This document shows positions 8,834-17,895 of a DNA stretch of 64,000 nt, in pieces. The DNA is taken from the NCBI GenBank assembly GCA_000721375.1, contig JOGW01000005.1, positions 124,001-188,000 of the forward strand. The letters are read 5' to 3'. Every line of letters starts with the position of its first letter. The stretch's first letter is position 1. This DNA comes from Streptomyces sp. NRRL B-3428 (lineage in GTDB: Bacteria; Actinomycetota; Actinomycetes; Streptomycetales; Streptomycetaceae). The position numbers were made by a program, and so were the translations under genes. The notes beneath the pieces were generated by a model. That model was not told the origin of the DNA. It made no database searches and worked only from the letters and a program-made list of their open reading frames with translations.

Positions 8834-9201
8834 CCCTGAAGATAGATCTCGCCTGGCTCCTGATGATTGCCGAACAGAAGACCCCCGGCGATCCCCAAGT
8901 CACCGACTGGGGCGCCCTGGTGGCCGCGGTCAGCCGCCACGAGGCGGAGATATTCGGTGTCCCGGTCTACGACGACCCCCACGAGCGCGCCGCGGCCCTC
9001 CTCCAACAGCTCCTCCACATCCCGGCGTTGGAACGCTCCAACGCGATGTTCGCCTGCGCGGTCGCCTACGGCTACCTGGTGGCGAGCGGCCTGAAGGTCG
9101 GCACTTCGGCGGAACAGGTCCGCGATCTGGCCCGGCTGGTGAAGTCGGGGGAGGCGGGGGTGACTCGGATCGCGCAGGAGTTGCGGGGGTGGAGCGGCTA
9201 G
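8830..9201 (+). CDS. Fic/Doc-like putative toxin with degenerate catalytic motif
   Basis: A 123-residue mostly helical protein of the short Fic/Doc-like toxin type seen beside RHH genes in Streptomyces. Classical Doc proteins have HxFxxGNKRxx; here the matching stretch is HIPALERSNAMFACAVAYGY. It keeps the His, an Asn and the following helix, but the phosphate-binding Gly-Asn-Lys/Gly-Arg anchor is altered. The TTG start at 8830 overlaps the antitoxin stop. It may be a toxin with changed chemistry, an inactive relative or a DNA-binding partner. AMP or phosphate transfer should not be assumed. Confidence 0.65.
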   Translation: MTLKIDLAWLLMIAEQKTPGDPQVTDWGALVAAVSRHEAEIFGVPVYDDPHERAAALLQQLLHIPALERSNAMFACAVAYGYLVASGLKVGTSAEQVRDLARLVKSGEAGVTRIAQELRGWSG

Positions 9202-9230
9202 GTCAGGTCCGACACGCACGCTGCTCGTGT

Positions 9231-9629
9231 TCAGTCGACCAGCGCCGCATGCAGCACATGGAAGGCCTCACGGAGATCCGGTGCGGCGATCGGATCGATC
9301 TCCATCTGCAGTTGGCATGTGGTGTCGTGCCCATTGGGCGTCAGGCGCACGACGAAGGCGAAGCCGTCACCCACGGGCTCCGCCTGCAACGTCAGCGGGT
9401 TGTTGCGCCCTGGAGTCATCGCCATGGCAGCGCGCCCGCCCCACGGCGAGTACAGGTGAAGCAGAGTCCGCTCTGCGAAGTCCACCACTTCCTCTGCGCT
9501 GAGATGCGCTGTGAAGTCGGCTGTCAGCCAGGAGCCCCAATCTGCGGCGACCCGCCAGGCGTCCTCGCTGATCCGAGTGAGCTCCAGCCACGCCTCATCG
9601 TTGCCGAGGCGTATCTGCGGCTGCTCCAT
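9231..9629 (-). CDS. Hypothetical protein, possibly DUF6228-like
   Basis: A 132-residue soluble protein without signal peptide or transmembrane segment. The start EQPQIRLGNDEAWLELTRI and later DWGSWLTADFTAHLSAEEVVDF recall the Streptomyces DUF6228 family, but I am not certain. I chose ATG 9629 rather than an upstream codon because GGAGGGCGACG lies directly before it. The gene sits between the toxin-antitoxin pair (convergent) and an AraC regulator on the same strand. No function can be assigned. Confidence 0.65.
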   Translation of the reverse strand: MEQPQIRLGNDEAWLELTRISEDAWRVAADWGSWLTADFTAHLSAEEVVDFAERTLLHLYSPWGGRAAMAMTPGRNNPLTLQAEPVGDGFAFVVRLTPNGHDTTCQLQMEIDPIAAPDLREAFHVLHAALVD

Positions 9630-9674
9630 CGTCGCCCTCCGCGCGTCCCGTCGCATGATCTTGCGGCGAGTACC

Positions 9675-10472
9675 TTAGCGGCCCGCATACGCCGTCGGCG
9701 GCACTCCGACCGTAGCCGTGAAGTCCCGTACCAGGTGGGCTTGGTCCGTGTAGCCGAGTTCCGCGGCGAGCGCGGCCCAGTCCACCCCCGCCTGCGACTC
9801 CGCGCGTTCCAGGGCCTCGTGGATGCGGTAGCGGAGGATGACCCACTTGGGGCCGACACCTACGTACTGCGCGAAGAGGCGTTGGAGCGTGCGCGCGGAC
9901 ATGCCCTGCGCGCGGGCGAAGACGCCGGCGCGCAGGATCGTGCGGTCCGTGCGGATGCGGTCCACCAGGGCCATGGCGAGGTCGGCCTGCGGGTCCGGGT
10001 GCGGGCCGTGCGCGAGAAGGAAGGCGTCCAGGGCCGCGACCCGGGAGGCGTCCTCGACGGGAGACAGCACCGAGTCGGGGTCGGCAGCCCCGAAGACCTC
10101 CGAGAGTGGCACACGGCGGCCCGTCCACTCCGAGACGGCCGCGGCAGGCGTGAACGGACGGAAACCCCCCGGGCGGAACTGCACCCCGCACACCCGCCCC
10201 GTTCCCTCCAGCTTCTGCGTGAAGAGTTCGAGACCGACCCCCGCGACCTCACCGAAGCTGTGGTCCCCGAAGCGCTGGAAGACCACGTTCACCGACGGGT
10301 GCGGAACGACATGGGAGGCATACGGCTCGGGGAGATCCCAGTCGATCAGCCAGTAGTGCTCCAGATACGGCCGCAGCGCGGTCGCCACCGGCTCATGGCG
10401 CCGGAACCGTACGCGGGACAGCAGCTCGGCCGGATCGAGGATGCCTCGGGTGTCCCTGCGCGGAGCTGCCAT
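9675..10472 (-). CDS. AraC family transcriptional regulator
   Basis: A 265-residue regulator with a DUF6597-type N-terminal sensor domain (HYWLIDWDLPEPYASHVVPH, then VQFRPGGFRPF) and a C-terminal double helix-turn-helix of the HTH_18 kind (residues ~165-260), containing MSARTLQRLFAQYVGVGPKW and DQAHLVRDFTATVGVPP. I chose the start MAAPRRD at 10472 because the longer reading runs into the divergent promoter. It is divergent from the DinB-like gene at 10547 with 74 bp between the starts, so that gene is the most likely target. The effector is unknown. Confidence 0.87.
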   Translation of the reverse strand: MAAPRRDTRGILDPAELLSRVRFRRHEPVATALRPYLEHYWLIDWDLPEPYASHVVPHPSVNVVFQRFGDHSFGEVAGVGLELFTQKLEGTGRVCGVQFRPGGFRPFTPAAAVSEWTGRRVPLSEVFGAADPDSVLSPVEDASRVAALDAFLLAHGPHPDPQADLAMALVDRIRTDRTILRAGVFARAQGMSARTLQRLFAQYVGVGPKWVILRYRIHEALERAESQAGVDWAALAAELGYTDQAHLVRDFTATVGVPPTAYAGR

Positions 10473-10546
10473 GCACCGGAGTCTAGGAACGGCGCGTGAC
10501 GCCTTTCTACAAGAACACGGCACGGGCGAGGCCCTAGCGTCGTCGT

Positions 10547-11122
10547 ATGACCCAGCAGATCAGCGAACTGATGACGACCGCCGCCGACCGCGCCGCGGCC
10601 GTACTGGACGGCATCGACGACGGGCAGCTCGGCGCACCCACGCCCTGCGCGGAGTTCGACGTACGCGCCGTCGTGAACCACTTGTTGCACGTGGTCGTCC
10701 AGTTCCGGGCCCTCGCCGCCAAGCAGCCGTCCGACTTCTCCACGACCCCCGACTACGTGGCCGAGGACCCCGGCTGGCGCAAGCGCTTCATCGCCGAGAG
10801 CGGACGCCTCGCGCAGGCCTGGGCCGAGCCCGGCGCGCTGGAGGGCACCACCGGAGCGATGGACATGCCCGCGCCGATGGTCGCCCGGATGATCCTCGGT
10901 GACCTCGTGATCCACGCCTGGGACCTGGCGCGGGCCACGGGCCAGACATACGTGCCCGCGCCCGAGGTCGTCGCGGACATCGGCCCGACCTGGGCCGAAC
11001 TCGCCCCGGGCGGGCGGCAGATGGGCGTCTTCGGCGAGCCCGTGGACGTACCGGAAGACGCCTCACCCCTCGACACCCTGCTCGGACTGTGCGGCCGCGA
11101 CCCGCAGTGGACCCCGCGCTAG
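10547..11122 (+). CDS. TIGR03086 family metal-binding protein (DinB/maleylpyruvate isomerase-like)
   Basis: A 191-residue helical-bundle protein of the DinB/MDMPI superfamily. PTPCAEFDVRAVVNHLL (residues ~34-50) and DLVIHAWDLARATGQTY (~122-138) are the family signatures and supply His ligands for a divalent metal. Relatives include mycothiol- or bacillithiol-dependent enzymes, so a thiol-dependent transferase or isomerase activity is plausible but unproven. It is divergent from the AraC gene and convergent with the methyltransferase, 3 bp away. Confidence 0.85.
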   Translation: MTQQISELMTTAADRAAAVLDGIDDGQLGAPTPCAEFDVRAVVNHLLHVVVQFRALAAKQPSDFSTTPDYVAEDPGWRKRFIAESGRLAQAWAEPGALEGTTGAMDMPAPMVARMILGDLVIHAWDLARATGQTYVPAPEVVADIGPTWAELAPGGRQMGVFGEPVDVPEDASPLDTLLGLCGRDPQWTPR

Positions 11123-11125
11123 ACG

Positions 11126-11791
11126 TCAGTCGCTTTTGACCGCGGTGCCGATCACGCAGTACGAGCTCGGCAGCCGCAGCCTGGACGGCGGGATCAGGAA
11201 GTCACGGGACGCGGTGATCTCGAAGCCCGCGTCCCGGATCGACGCGGAGGGCTCACGCGCCACGTGGCAGCCGCCGAACAGCCGCGGCCACAGCGTCGCG
11301 TCGAGACCGCGCTGGAACCCCACCATGACCCGCCCCTTGGGCGCCCGGCCGTGCTCGAAGAACCGCAGCTCACTGCCCGGCCGAAGTACCCGGCGCGCCT
11401 CGGTGAGCGCCCGCGGCACATCGCGGACGCTGCACAGCACGAGCGAGAACACGGCCGCGTCGAAGGCCTCGCTCTTGACCGGCAGCGCCTCCGCCGCACC
11501 CGGCACCACATCCACCGGCACCTCTGCGCGCATCGCGGCGGTGGCCGCCAACTGCCGCAGATGGCGCTCCGGTTCGATCGCGACGACCTCGGAGACGGTG
11601 GAGGGGTAGTGGGCGAAGTTCAGTCCGTTGCCCGCCCCGATCTCGATGATCCGTCCGGAGAGGCCGGACAGGAGCTCCTTGCGGTGGGCGGCGAGCAACT
11701 TCTCGGCCGCCACGCTCTGCTTCTCGTAGAAGCGCGCGAAGATCGGGTGGTGCACGGCGTCCTTGGGCACGGATCCGGAGCGGGACGGCAT
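11126..11791 (-). CDS. Class I SAM-dependent methyltransferase
   Basis: A 221-residue methyltransferase of the UbiE/Methyltransf_11 type. The SAM-binding motif I is RIIEIGAGNGLNFAHYP, followed by the acidic motif II residue in VVAIEPE and the post-motif VLRPGSELRFFEHGR. The substrate is unknown. The start MPSRSGSVP at 11791 is chosen because GAGGAG lies seven bases upstream; longer readings continue into the bioD side and lack a ribosome site. The gene lies downstream of bioD on the same strand with about 90 bp between them, so it may have its own promoter. Confidence 0.87.
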   Translation of the reverse strand: MPSRSGSVPKDAVHHPIFARFYEKQSVAAEKLLAAHRKELLSGLSGRIIEIGAGNGLNFAHYPSTVSEVVAIEPERHLRQLAATAAMRAEVPVDVVPGAAEALPVKSEAFDAAVFSLVLCSVRDVPRALTEARRVLRPGSELRFFEHGRAPKGRVMVGFQRGLDATLWPRLFGGCHVAREPSASIRDAGFEITASRDFLIPPSRLRLPSSYCVIGTAVKSD

Positions 11792-11880
11792 ACTGTCTCC
11801 TCGGCCTGAAGGTGCGTCACTCCGATTCTGCCCCCGCGAGTGCGGATCCGCCCCTGCCGGCGTCGGCCGAAAACGGGTGG

Positions 11881-12570
11881 TCACGCCTGCCGGTCGCCGC
11901 CGAGCCGGGGCGCGAGCCAGGACGCCGCGCGCGTACGGAACTCCGAAGGCGCCAGCGCCCCCGCGCCTGCCGGGATCGCACCGAGCAGCGGGGCCTCGGC
12001 GACGAGCGGCAGATCGGTGATGTTGCACCGCTCGGCCAGCCCCGGATCGGCAGGCATGCTGCCGACCACCACGCCCTCCTGGGTCAGACCACGCGCCCGC
12101 AGCGCCTCGCCGGTCAGGGCGGCGGAGTTGAGGGTGCCGAGCCCGGCAGGGGCCACCACGAGCACCGGGGCGGACAGGAGCCGCGCGGCGTCGGCGAGGG
12201 TCGTACCGCAGTCGTCGAAGCGCACGAGCAGCCCGCCCGCGCCTTCGACGAGGACGAGGTCGTGCCCGATGGCCAGCTTGGCCGCGGCCTCGGCCACCTC
12301 CGCGGGCGTGACCGGCGCCATCCCCGCGCGCCGCGCCGCGGTCGCGGGCGCCAACGGCTCCGGATAGCGGGCGAGTTCGAGCCCTGTGACGGGGCCCGCG
12401 AGCCTCTGGACCTCGGCCACGTCGCCCGCCTCGCCGGGCGCCACCCCGGTCTGCGCCGGCTTGAGCACGGCCACCGACCGTCCGGCGGCCAGCGCCACGG
12501 CGGCCAGCGCCGCCGTGGTGACGGTCTTGCCGATCTCGGTCCCGGTGCCCGTGACGATCAGTACCGGCAT
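11881..12570 (-). CDS. bioD: Dethiobiotin synthetase
   Basis: Makes dethiobiotin from 7,8-diaminopelargonate, CO2 and ATP, the third step of biotin ring synthesis. The 229-residue protein starts with MPVLIVTGTGTEIGKT, the BioD P-loop (residues 8-16), and has the substrate-binding Lys in LKPAQTG and the conserved VEGAGGLLVR. ATG 12570 has AGGAGAG upstream. It follows bioA on the same strand with 26 bp between, in the order bioB-bioA-bioD by direction of transcription. Confidence 0.95.
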   Translation of the reverse strand: MPVLIVTGTGTEIGKTVTTAALAAVALAAGRSVAVLKPAQTGVAPGEAGDVAEVQRLAGPVTGLELARYPEPLAPATAARRAGMAPVTPAEVAEAAAKLAIGHDLVLVEGAGGLLVRFDDCGTTLADAARLLSAPVLVVAPAGLGTLNSAALTGEALRARGLTQEGVVVGSMPADPGLAERCNITDLPLVAEAPLLGAIPAGAGALAPSEFRTRAASWLAPRLGGDRQA

Positions 12571-12596
12571 CTCAACTCTCCTGTAGTGCGGGCATC

Positions 12597-13874
12597 TCAG
12601 CCCTCTCGCGCTGCCGCGACCACCGCACGGCAGATCCGGGCGACATCCGCGTCCCCGGTGACGTACGGCGGCATCGTGTAGACGAGATCGCGGAAGGGGC
12701 GCAGCCATACGCCCTCACGGACCGCCGCACGGGTCGCCGCGCCCATGTCCACCTCGCGATCGAGCTGGACGACGCCGATGGCGCCGAGCACCCGGACGTC
12801 CACGACGCCCGGCAGTGCGGCGGCCGGTGCGAGCCCCTCGCGCAGCCCGTACTCGATGCGCTTGATCTCGGCCTGCCAGTCCTGCCCGAGCAGCAGCTCG
12901 ATCGAGGCGCAGGCCACCGACGCGGCGAGCGGGTTGCCCATGAAGGTCGGGCCGTGCGCGAGCACCGGCACATCGCCGCGCGAGATGCCCTCGGCGACCC
13001 GTGACGTGCACAGCGTCGCCGCCATCGTGAGATAGCCGCCGGTCAGCGCCTTGCCCACGCACATGACGTCCGGCGTGAGGCCCGCGTGATCCGCGGCGAA
13101 CAGCTCGCCCGTACGACCGAAGCCCGTGGCGATCTCGTCGAACACGAGGAGGACGTCGTACTCGTCGCACGCCTCGCGCAGCACCCGCAGATACGCGGGG
13201 GAGTGGAAGCGCATCCCGCCCGCTCCCTGCACCACCGGCTCCACGATCACCGCGGCCGTCTCGTGGGCGTGCTCGGCGATCGTGGCGCGCACCTGACGGG
13301 CGTACGACTCGTCGAACTCGGCCGGCGGAGCGGGCGCGAACACCTGCCGGGGCAGCGCGCCCGACCACAGCTCGTGCATCCCGCCCTCGGGGTCGCACAC
13401 CGACATCGGCTGCCAGGTGTCCCCGTGGTAGCCGCCGCGCCAGGTCACCAGGCGCTGCTTCTCGGGCCGGCCGAGCGAGCGCCAGTACTGCAGACACATC
13501 TTCAGGGCGACCTCGACCGACACCGAACCGGAGTCGGCGAGGAAGACGTGCTCAAGGCCCTCGGGCGTGATGTCGACGAGCAGCTTGCTCAGGCGCACGG
13601 CGGGCTCATGGGTGAGCCCGCCGAACATGACATGGCTCATCCGGTCGAGCTGACCGCGCGCCGCCTCGTTGAGCACCGGGTGGTTGTAGCCGTGGATGGC
13701 CGACCACCAGGACGACATCCCGTCCACCAGCTCCTCGCCGCCCGCGAGCCGCAGCCGCACACCGCTCGCCGACTCGACCACCAGGGGCTCCTGGCGGCCG
13801 GGCATCGGACCGTAGGGGTGCCAGACGTGACGGCGGTCGAGGTCGAGCAGGTCCTCGGGGGCGAGGTCAGGCAT
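12597..13874 (-). CDS. bioA: Adenosylmethionine-8-amino-7-oxononanoate aminotransferase
   Basis: A 425-residue class-III PLP aminotransferase that converts KAPA to 7,8-diaminopelargonate with SAM as amino donor. Family features are [12 protein letters not shown] near the N-terminus, the [13 protein letters not shown] segment, the PLP-binding Asp in [15 protein letters not shown] and the Schiff-base Lys in [10 protein letters not shown]. The ATG at 13874 overlaps the bioB stop by 8 bp, which sets the start. Longer in-frame readings cross the bioB tail repeat and are artefacts. Confidence 0.95.
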   Translation of the reverse strand: MPDLAPEDLLDLDRRHVWHPYGPMPGRQEPLVVESASGVRLRLAGGEELVDGMSSWWSAIHGYNHPVLNEAARGQLDRMSHVMFGGLTHEPAVRLSKLLVDITPEGLEHVFLADSGSVSVEVALKMCLQYWRSLGRPEKQRLVTWRGGYHGDTWQPMSVCDPEGGMHELWSGALPRQVFAPAPPAEFDESYARQVRATIAEHAHETAAVIVEPVVQGAGGMRFHSPAYLRVLREACDEYDVLLVFDEIATGFGRTGELFAADHAGLTPDVMCVGKALTGGYLTMAATLCTSRVAEGISRGDVPVLAHGPTFMGNPLAASVACASIELLLGQDWQAEIKRIEYGLREGLAPAAALPGVVDVRVLGAIGVVQLDREVDMGAATRAAVREGVWLRPFRDLVYTMPPYVTGDADVARICRAVVAAAREG

Positions 13875-15114
13875 TGGGTGCGAGGTCCGTTCCGGCGCCC
13901 CGACGGCGTACCGACACCAGGTCCGTACGGGCTTCGGGGACGGCCGGCGTCTCGGGCTCGGTCGCGTCGGAGGAGCCGCAGGGGCCGCAGCCGCCACCGC
14001 CGTGCGAACCGCAGCCGCCACCGCCGTGCGAACCGCAGCCGCCACTGTCGTGCGAACCGCAGCCGGACGCGGCCTTGGAGTGGGACCCGCAACCGGCCGC
14101 CACCGCGTCCGCCCGGTGCTCGGGCAGCGTCGTCGTGCCCGCGCCCTCCACCTCGAACCCGGCGTCCGCGATCATCTCCAGATCGGCCTGTCCCGCCTGG
14201 CCCTCACTGGTCAAGTAGTCGCCCAGGAAGATGGAGTTGACCAGATGCAGCGCGAGCGGCTGCATCGTGCGCAGATGCACCTCGCGCCCGCCGGCGAGCC
14301 GTACCTCGACGTCCGGGCAGACGAATCGCACCATCGCGAGGATGCGCAGCGCGCGCTGCGGGGTGAGGTTCCACTCCTTGGCGAGCGGGGTGCCCTCGAA
14401 GGGGATCAGGAAGTTCACCGGCACCGAGTCCGGGTCGAGCTCGCGCAGCGAGAAGACCACGTCGACCAGGTCCTCGTCGCTCTCGCCCATGCCCGCGATC
14501 AGACCCGAGCAGGCCGAGAGGCCCGCGGCCTGGGCCTGCTGCACCGTGTCCACACGATCCGCATACGTGTGGGTCGTGGTGATTTCTCCGTACGTGCCTT
14601 CGGAGGTGTTCAGGTTGTGGTTGTACGCGTCGGCGCCCGCGTCCCGCAGCCGGTCGGCCTGGCCCGCGGAGAGCAGCCCGAGACAGGCGCAGACCTCGAC
14701 GCCCTCGTTCTGCTCCTTGATCGCCTCGATGGTCTTGGACACCCGGTCCACATCGCGGTCCGTGGGACCGCGGCCGCTCGCCACCAGACAGACCCGCTTG
14801 GCGCCGCCCGCGACGCCGGCGGCGGCCGCCTTCGAGGCGTCCTCCGGCTTCAGCCACGTGTACTTGAGGATCTCGGCCTTGGAGCCGAGCCGCTGCGAGC
14901 AGTACGAGCAGTCCTCGGGGCACAGGCCCGACTTCAGGTTCACGAGGTAGTTGAGCTTCACCCGGCGGCCGAACCACTGGCGGCGCACCTTGCCCGCGGC
15001 GGCGACCACGTCGAGGAGTTCATCGTCGGTGGTGGCGAGCACGGCGAGTGCCTCTTCGCGGGTCGGCAGCTCGCGCCGAAGCCCCTTGTCCACGAGCGTG
15101 TTCAGCAGGTCCAT
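13867..15114 (-). CDS. bioB: Biotin synthase with Cys/His-rich C-terminal tail
   Basis: A radical-SAM enzyme that inserts sulfur into dethiobiotin, using a [4Fe-4S] and an auxiliary [2Fe-2S] cluster. The radical-SAM Cys triad is CPEDCSYC (Cys65, Cys69, Cys72), and [12 protein letters not shown] is typical of BioB. At 415 residues it is longer than the ~320-350 usual outside actinobacteria. The extra part (341-382) is a GCGSH-type repeat with six Cys and four His, then a 33-residue tail. ATG 15114 is chosen because longer readings run into the bioB/bioF promoter region. It is first gene of bioB-bioA-bioD, overlapping bioA by 8 bp. Confidence 0.95.
   Translation of the reverse strand: MDLLNTLVDKGLRRELPTREEALAVLATTDDELLDVVAAAGKVRRQWFGRRVKLNYLVNLKSGLCPEDCSYCSQRLGSKAEILKYTWLKPEDASKAAAAGVAGGAKRVCLVASGRGPTDRDVDRVSKTIEAIKEQNEGVEVCACLGLLSAGQADRLRDAGADAYNHNLNTSEGTYGEITTTHTYADRVDTVQQAQAAGLSACSGLIAGMGESDEDLVDVVFSLRELDPDSVPVNFLIPFEGTPLAKEWNLTPQRALRILAMVRFVCPDVEVRLAGGREVHLRTMQPLALHLVNSIFLGDYLTSEGQAGQADLEMIADAGFEVEGAGTTTLPEHRADAVAAGCGSHSKAASGCGSHDSGGCGSHGGGGCGSHGGGGCGPCGSSDATEPETPAVPEARTDLVSVRRRGAGTDLAPNA
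13969..14094 (-). repeat. In-frame 24-bp repeats encoding GCGSHGGG units in BioB
   Basis: This DNA encodes BioB residues 341-382. Its core consists of near-perfect 24-bp units that each read Gly-Cys-Gly-Ser-His-Gly-Gly-Gly, flanked by more diverged copies. The unit is a multiple of three, so copy number can change without a frameshift. Together the units give six Cys and four His, which looks like a metal- or Fe-S-binding tail. Confidence 0.85.
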
Positions 15115-15182
15115 GAGGTCAGATCCTCGCTTACGAGAGCAGCCTCGGCCAAGTAGGAACCGCACAACACTGGGCCCGTGAG

Positions 15183-15200
15183 GTGTGGGTATTGCCACAC
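15183..15200. promoter_or_regulatory. Inverted repeat between bioB and bioF, candidate biotin operator
   Basis: GTGTGG, six bases, then CCACAC form a perfect inverted repeat 69 bp upstream of the bioB start and 109 bp upstream of the bioF start. In many bacteria a biotin regulator (BirA, BioR or BioQ) binds a palindrome between divergent bio genes. The half-site does not match a consensus I know, so the regulator cannot be named. Confidence 0.4.
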
Positions 15201-15256
15201 GCTGACCTCGGGTGAGTACGGCTAGTGTCTGTGGACTGCCGACAAAGACGAGCGGC

Positions 15257-15292
15257 GGATTCCCGAGCGGTTTCCCCAGTGGATTCCCGAGC
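15257..15292 (+). repeat. 12-bp direct repeats upstream of bioF
   Basis: GGATTCCCGAGC occurs at 15257-15268 and again at 15281-15292. The 12 bases between them (GGTTTCCCCAGT) are a degenerate third copy. The array ends 16 bp before the bioF start, in its leader. It could bind a regulator in tandem or be a simple slippage product. Confidence 0.6.
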
Positions 15293-15308
15293 ATTCGAGG
15301 ACGGCCTG

Positions 15309-16463
15309 ATGGACATGCCGGCGCGCACCCACGGCGACCCCTTCGGCTGGCTCGACGAGCAGGCCGAGCTGCGCCGCGCCGCCGGACTCGTCCGTACCTT
15401 GCGTCCTCGGCCCGCCGACTCCCCGCTCCTCGACCTCGCGAGCAACGACTATCTGGGCCTGACCCGCCACCCCGAGGTCGTCGAGGGCGCCGCCGCGGCG
15501 GCCCGCGCGTGGGGCTCGGGCGCGACCGGTTCCCGGCTCGTGACCGGCACGACCGAACTGCACGCCCAGCTGGAGCGCGAGCTCGCCGAGTACTGCGGCT
15601 TCGAGGCGGCCCTCGTCCTGTCCTCCGGCTACGCCGCCAACCTCGCCGCCGTCACCGCGCTCGCCCCGCACGGCACGCTGATCGTCTCGGACGCGGGCAA
15701 TCACGCCTCCCTGATCGACGGCTGCCGCCTGGCCCGCGGCGCCACCGCGGTCGCCGCGCACAGCGACCCCGAATCCGTACGCAAGTGCCTCGACGCCCAC
15801 CACGGTCCCGCCCTCGCGGTGACCGACTCGGTGTTCTCCGTGGACGGCGACCGCGCGCCGCTGGCCGAACTGGCCGCCGTTTGCCGGGAGTTCGGTGCCG
15901 GACTGCTGCTCGACGACGCGCACGGGCTCGGTGTCCTCGGCGACGGCGGCCGAGGCGCGGCGTACGGCGCCGGCCTTGCGGGCGCCCCGGACGTCGTGGC
16001 GACGCTGACGCTCTCCAAGTCCCTGGGCAGCCAGGGCGGCGCGGTCCTCGGCCCCGCCAAGGTGATCCAGCACCTGGTCAACACGGCCCGCACCTTCATC
16101 TTCGACACCGGCCTCGCCCCGGCCGCCGCGGGCGGCGCTCTCGCGGCGCTGCGGCTGCTGCGCCGCGAACCCGCGCGCGCGGCCCGTGCCTGTGAGGTGG
16201 CCACCGCGCTGCACGCGGGACTGACCGAGGCGGGCCTGCAGGCCGTACGCCCCGACGCGGCCGTGGTCTCGGTGCGCGCCCCCTCGCCGGACGAGGCGGT
16301 CGCCTGGGCCGCGGACTGCCGCGCGGCAGGTCTTCTTGTCGGCTGCTTCCGGCCGCCGTCCGTTCCCGACGGCATCTCACGGCTGCGGCTCACCGCTCGC
16401 GCCGACCTCACGGACGCACAAATCAGCGACGCGGTACGGACGATCGTCCGCACCGCGCCGTAG
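15309..16463 (+). CDS. bioF: 8-amino-7-oxononanoate synthase
   Basis: A 384-residue PLP enzyme of the alpha-oxoamine synthase family that condenses pimeloyl-ACP/CoA with L-alanine to KAPA. Markers are [35 protein letters not shown], the [10 protein letters not shown] motif and the Schiff-base Lys in [13 protein letters not shown]. The ATG at 15309 (GAGGA upstream) is preferred over a GTG at 15225; a second ATG at 15315 is also possible. It is divergent from bioB-bioA-bioD, so the window supplies BioF, BioA, BioD and BioB, without a pimeloyl-forming BioC/BioH or BioI. Confidence 0.94.
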   Translation: MDMPARTHGDPFGWLDEQAELRRAAGLVRTLRPRPADSPLLDLASNDYLGLTRHPEVVEGAAAAARAWGSGATGSRLVTGTTELHAQLERELAEYCGFEAALVLSSGYAANLAAVTALAPHGTLIVSDAGNHASLIDGCRLARGATAVAAHSDPESVRKCLDAHHGPALAVTDSVFSVDGDRAPLAELAAVCREFGAGLLLDDAHGLGVLGDGGRGAAYGAGLAGAPDVVATLTLSKSLGSQGGAVLGPAKVIQHLVNTARTFIFDTGLAPAAAGGALAALRLLRREPARAARACEVATALHAGLTEAGLQAVRPDAAVVSVRAPSPDEAVAWAADCRAAGLLVGCFRPPSVPDGISRLRLTARADLTDAQISDAVRTIVRTAP

Positions 16464-16484
16464 CACTGTTCGCTCGAACTGCTC

Positions 16485-16733
16485 CTAGAGCTCCTCGCCT
16501 CGGACGGCGTCGAGGAAGGCGTTCCAGGCGGTGGGTGCGAAGAGCAAGGCCGGTCCTGTCGTGTCCTTGGAGTCACGGACTGCGAGCAGGCCGGTCAGTG
16601 CGCCCTTGCTGAGCGCCGCTGTCTCCACGCAGTTGTTCATCCCGGTGCTGCGGCTGCTGCGCCGCCACCGGAGGTGGTGCTCGACTCTGTTCAGAGAGGT
16701 ACTGGACGAAACGTACCGAGGCAGTGCGGTCAT
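16485..16733 (-). CDS. DUF397 domain protein (whiJ-type small acidic partner)
   Basis: An 82-residue DUF397 protein: WRRSSRSTGMNNCVETA near the middle, then VRDSKDTTGPALLFAPTAWNAFLDAVR at the C-terminus, the family core. In Streptomyces such proteins act beside an XRE/DUF5753 regulator; one proposal is that they bind it and relieve repression. The start has AAGGAGG upstream. It follows the XRE gene by 9 bp on the same strand, so they are co-transcribed. The third member of the usual set, an anti-sigma-like ATPase, is divergent at 17896. Confidence 0.92.
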   Translation of the reverse strand: MTALPRYVSSSTSLNRVEHHLRWRRSSRSTGMNNCVETAALSKGALTGLLAVRDSKDTTGPALLFAPTAWNAFLDAVRGEEL

Positions 16734-16742
16734 CGTGCCTCC

Positions 16743-17606
16743 TTACGCGCCATCACCGATCCCGGTGATGTATTCCAGGCTGTCCTCGGCCGAAAGGGCC
16801 TGTTCCTGAAGGGAGTTGAAGGCCTCGGTGTAGGCCTTGAGGTCTTCTTTCCGCTCCAGATAGAGGCTACTCGTCAAATGGTCGAGAACAACCACGTCCA
16901 GATCAGCGATGTTCGGAAACGAAAAAATAAGAAAGGGGCCGGTGAGACCGACGTGCCCACCGGCGGCAAAGGGGAGCACCTGCAGCGTCACATGCGGCAG
17001 CCTGGCCACTTCCGCCAGTCGCCTCAACTGCCGTCCCATCACGCCGTATCCGCCGACCGGCCTGCGCAGTACGGCCTCGTCGACGACGGCGCTCAGCTTC
17101 AGGGGCGGGTCACCGCGCAGCACGTCCTGGCGCGCGAGCCGTACCTGCACCAGCTCGTCCACCTGCCCCTCCGGCAGTCCGTCAAGCGCGGCCCGGGTCA
17201 CGGCCCGGGCGTACTCGGGCGTCTGCAGCAGGCTGGGCACCACGGCGGTCTCCAAGGTGCGCACCTTGCAGGCCTGTTGCTCCAGTGAGATGAAATCGCG
17301 GTACGCAGGCGGCAGCAGCCCCTTGTACGCATGCCACCACTGGTGGCGCGTCGCCCTGTCGCCGTCCGCCCCGGCCAACGCTTCGAACAGGGCCCGTAGT
17401 TGGGGATCCTGTACCTCATACGCATCGAGCAGCACCCCCACGTCGGCCGGCTTGGCGCTGCTCGCGCCGGTCTCTATGCGGCTCACTTTCGACTGGTGCC
17501 AGCCGACGAGCTGTGCCACTTCGCCACTCGTGAGTCCCGCTCGGTCGCGCAGCGCTCGCAGTTCGGCGCCGAGTTTGCGGCGCCGCACGGCGGGCCCGTA
17601 CTTCAT
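16743..17606 (-). CDS. XRE family regulator with DUF5753 domain (WhiJ-like)
   Basis: A 287-residue regulator with an N-terminal helix-turn-helix (residues ~10-70, with RAGLTSGEVAQLVGWHQSKV) and a C-terminal DUF5753 domain (~95-275, with YRDFISLEQQACKVRTLE and VPSLLQTPEYARAV). Relatives of S. coelicolor WhiJ affect aerial development and antibiotic production. It is the first gene of an operon with the DUF397 gene. Low-GC sequence upstream (about 17700-17760) probably holds its promoter. Confidence 0.92.
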   Translation of the reverse strand: MKYGPAVRRRKLGAELRALRDRAGLTSGEVAQLVGWHQSKVSRIETGASSAKPADVGVLLDAYEVQDPQLRALFEALAGADGDRATRHQWWHAYKGLLPPAYRDFISLEQQACKVRTLETAVVPSLLQTPEYARAVTRAALDGLPEGQVDELVQVRLARQDVLRGDPPLKLSAVVDEAVLRRPVGGYGVMGRQLRRLAEVARLPHVTLQVLPFAAGGHVGLTGPFLIFSFPNIADLDVVVLDHLTSSLYLERKEDLKAYTEAFNSLQEQALSAEDSLEYITGIGDGA

Positions 17607-17895
17607 GCCCGACTCCTTCCGCTCGGTGAAGGTGGGACCTGCCCTTTCGAGGAGGGCGGGGCCCTGTGGGTCGATGGGTCAGTGTCGCTCCCAAATACGG
17701 TCTTCCGTAGCAGAGTTCACCGCTTCGAGCGACAGATATATGCATATCTTGGGGGATCCGCGCGCGTTGGGGCTTTGGTAGTGGCAGTCTGGCGCGAAGC
17801 ACCAGTCCGGGGTTCTCCGTGATTCAGGTGATTCGTTCATTCCGGCCAGGCTTGCGCCGGGAGTTCGGCCCCGGTGGGAAAGGGACAACGTCGCC

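Noticed and set aside
13969..14094. CRISPR-like array, because of regular short repeats
   Set aside because: Units are directly adjacent without unique spacers and lie in frame inside bioB.
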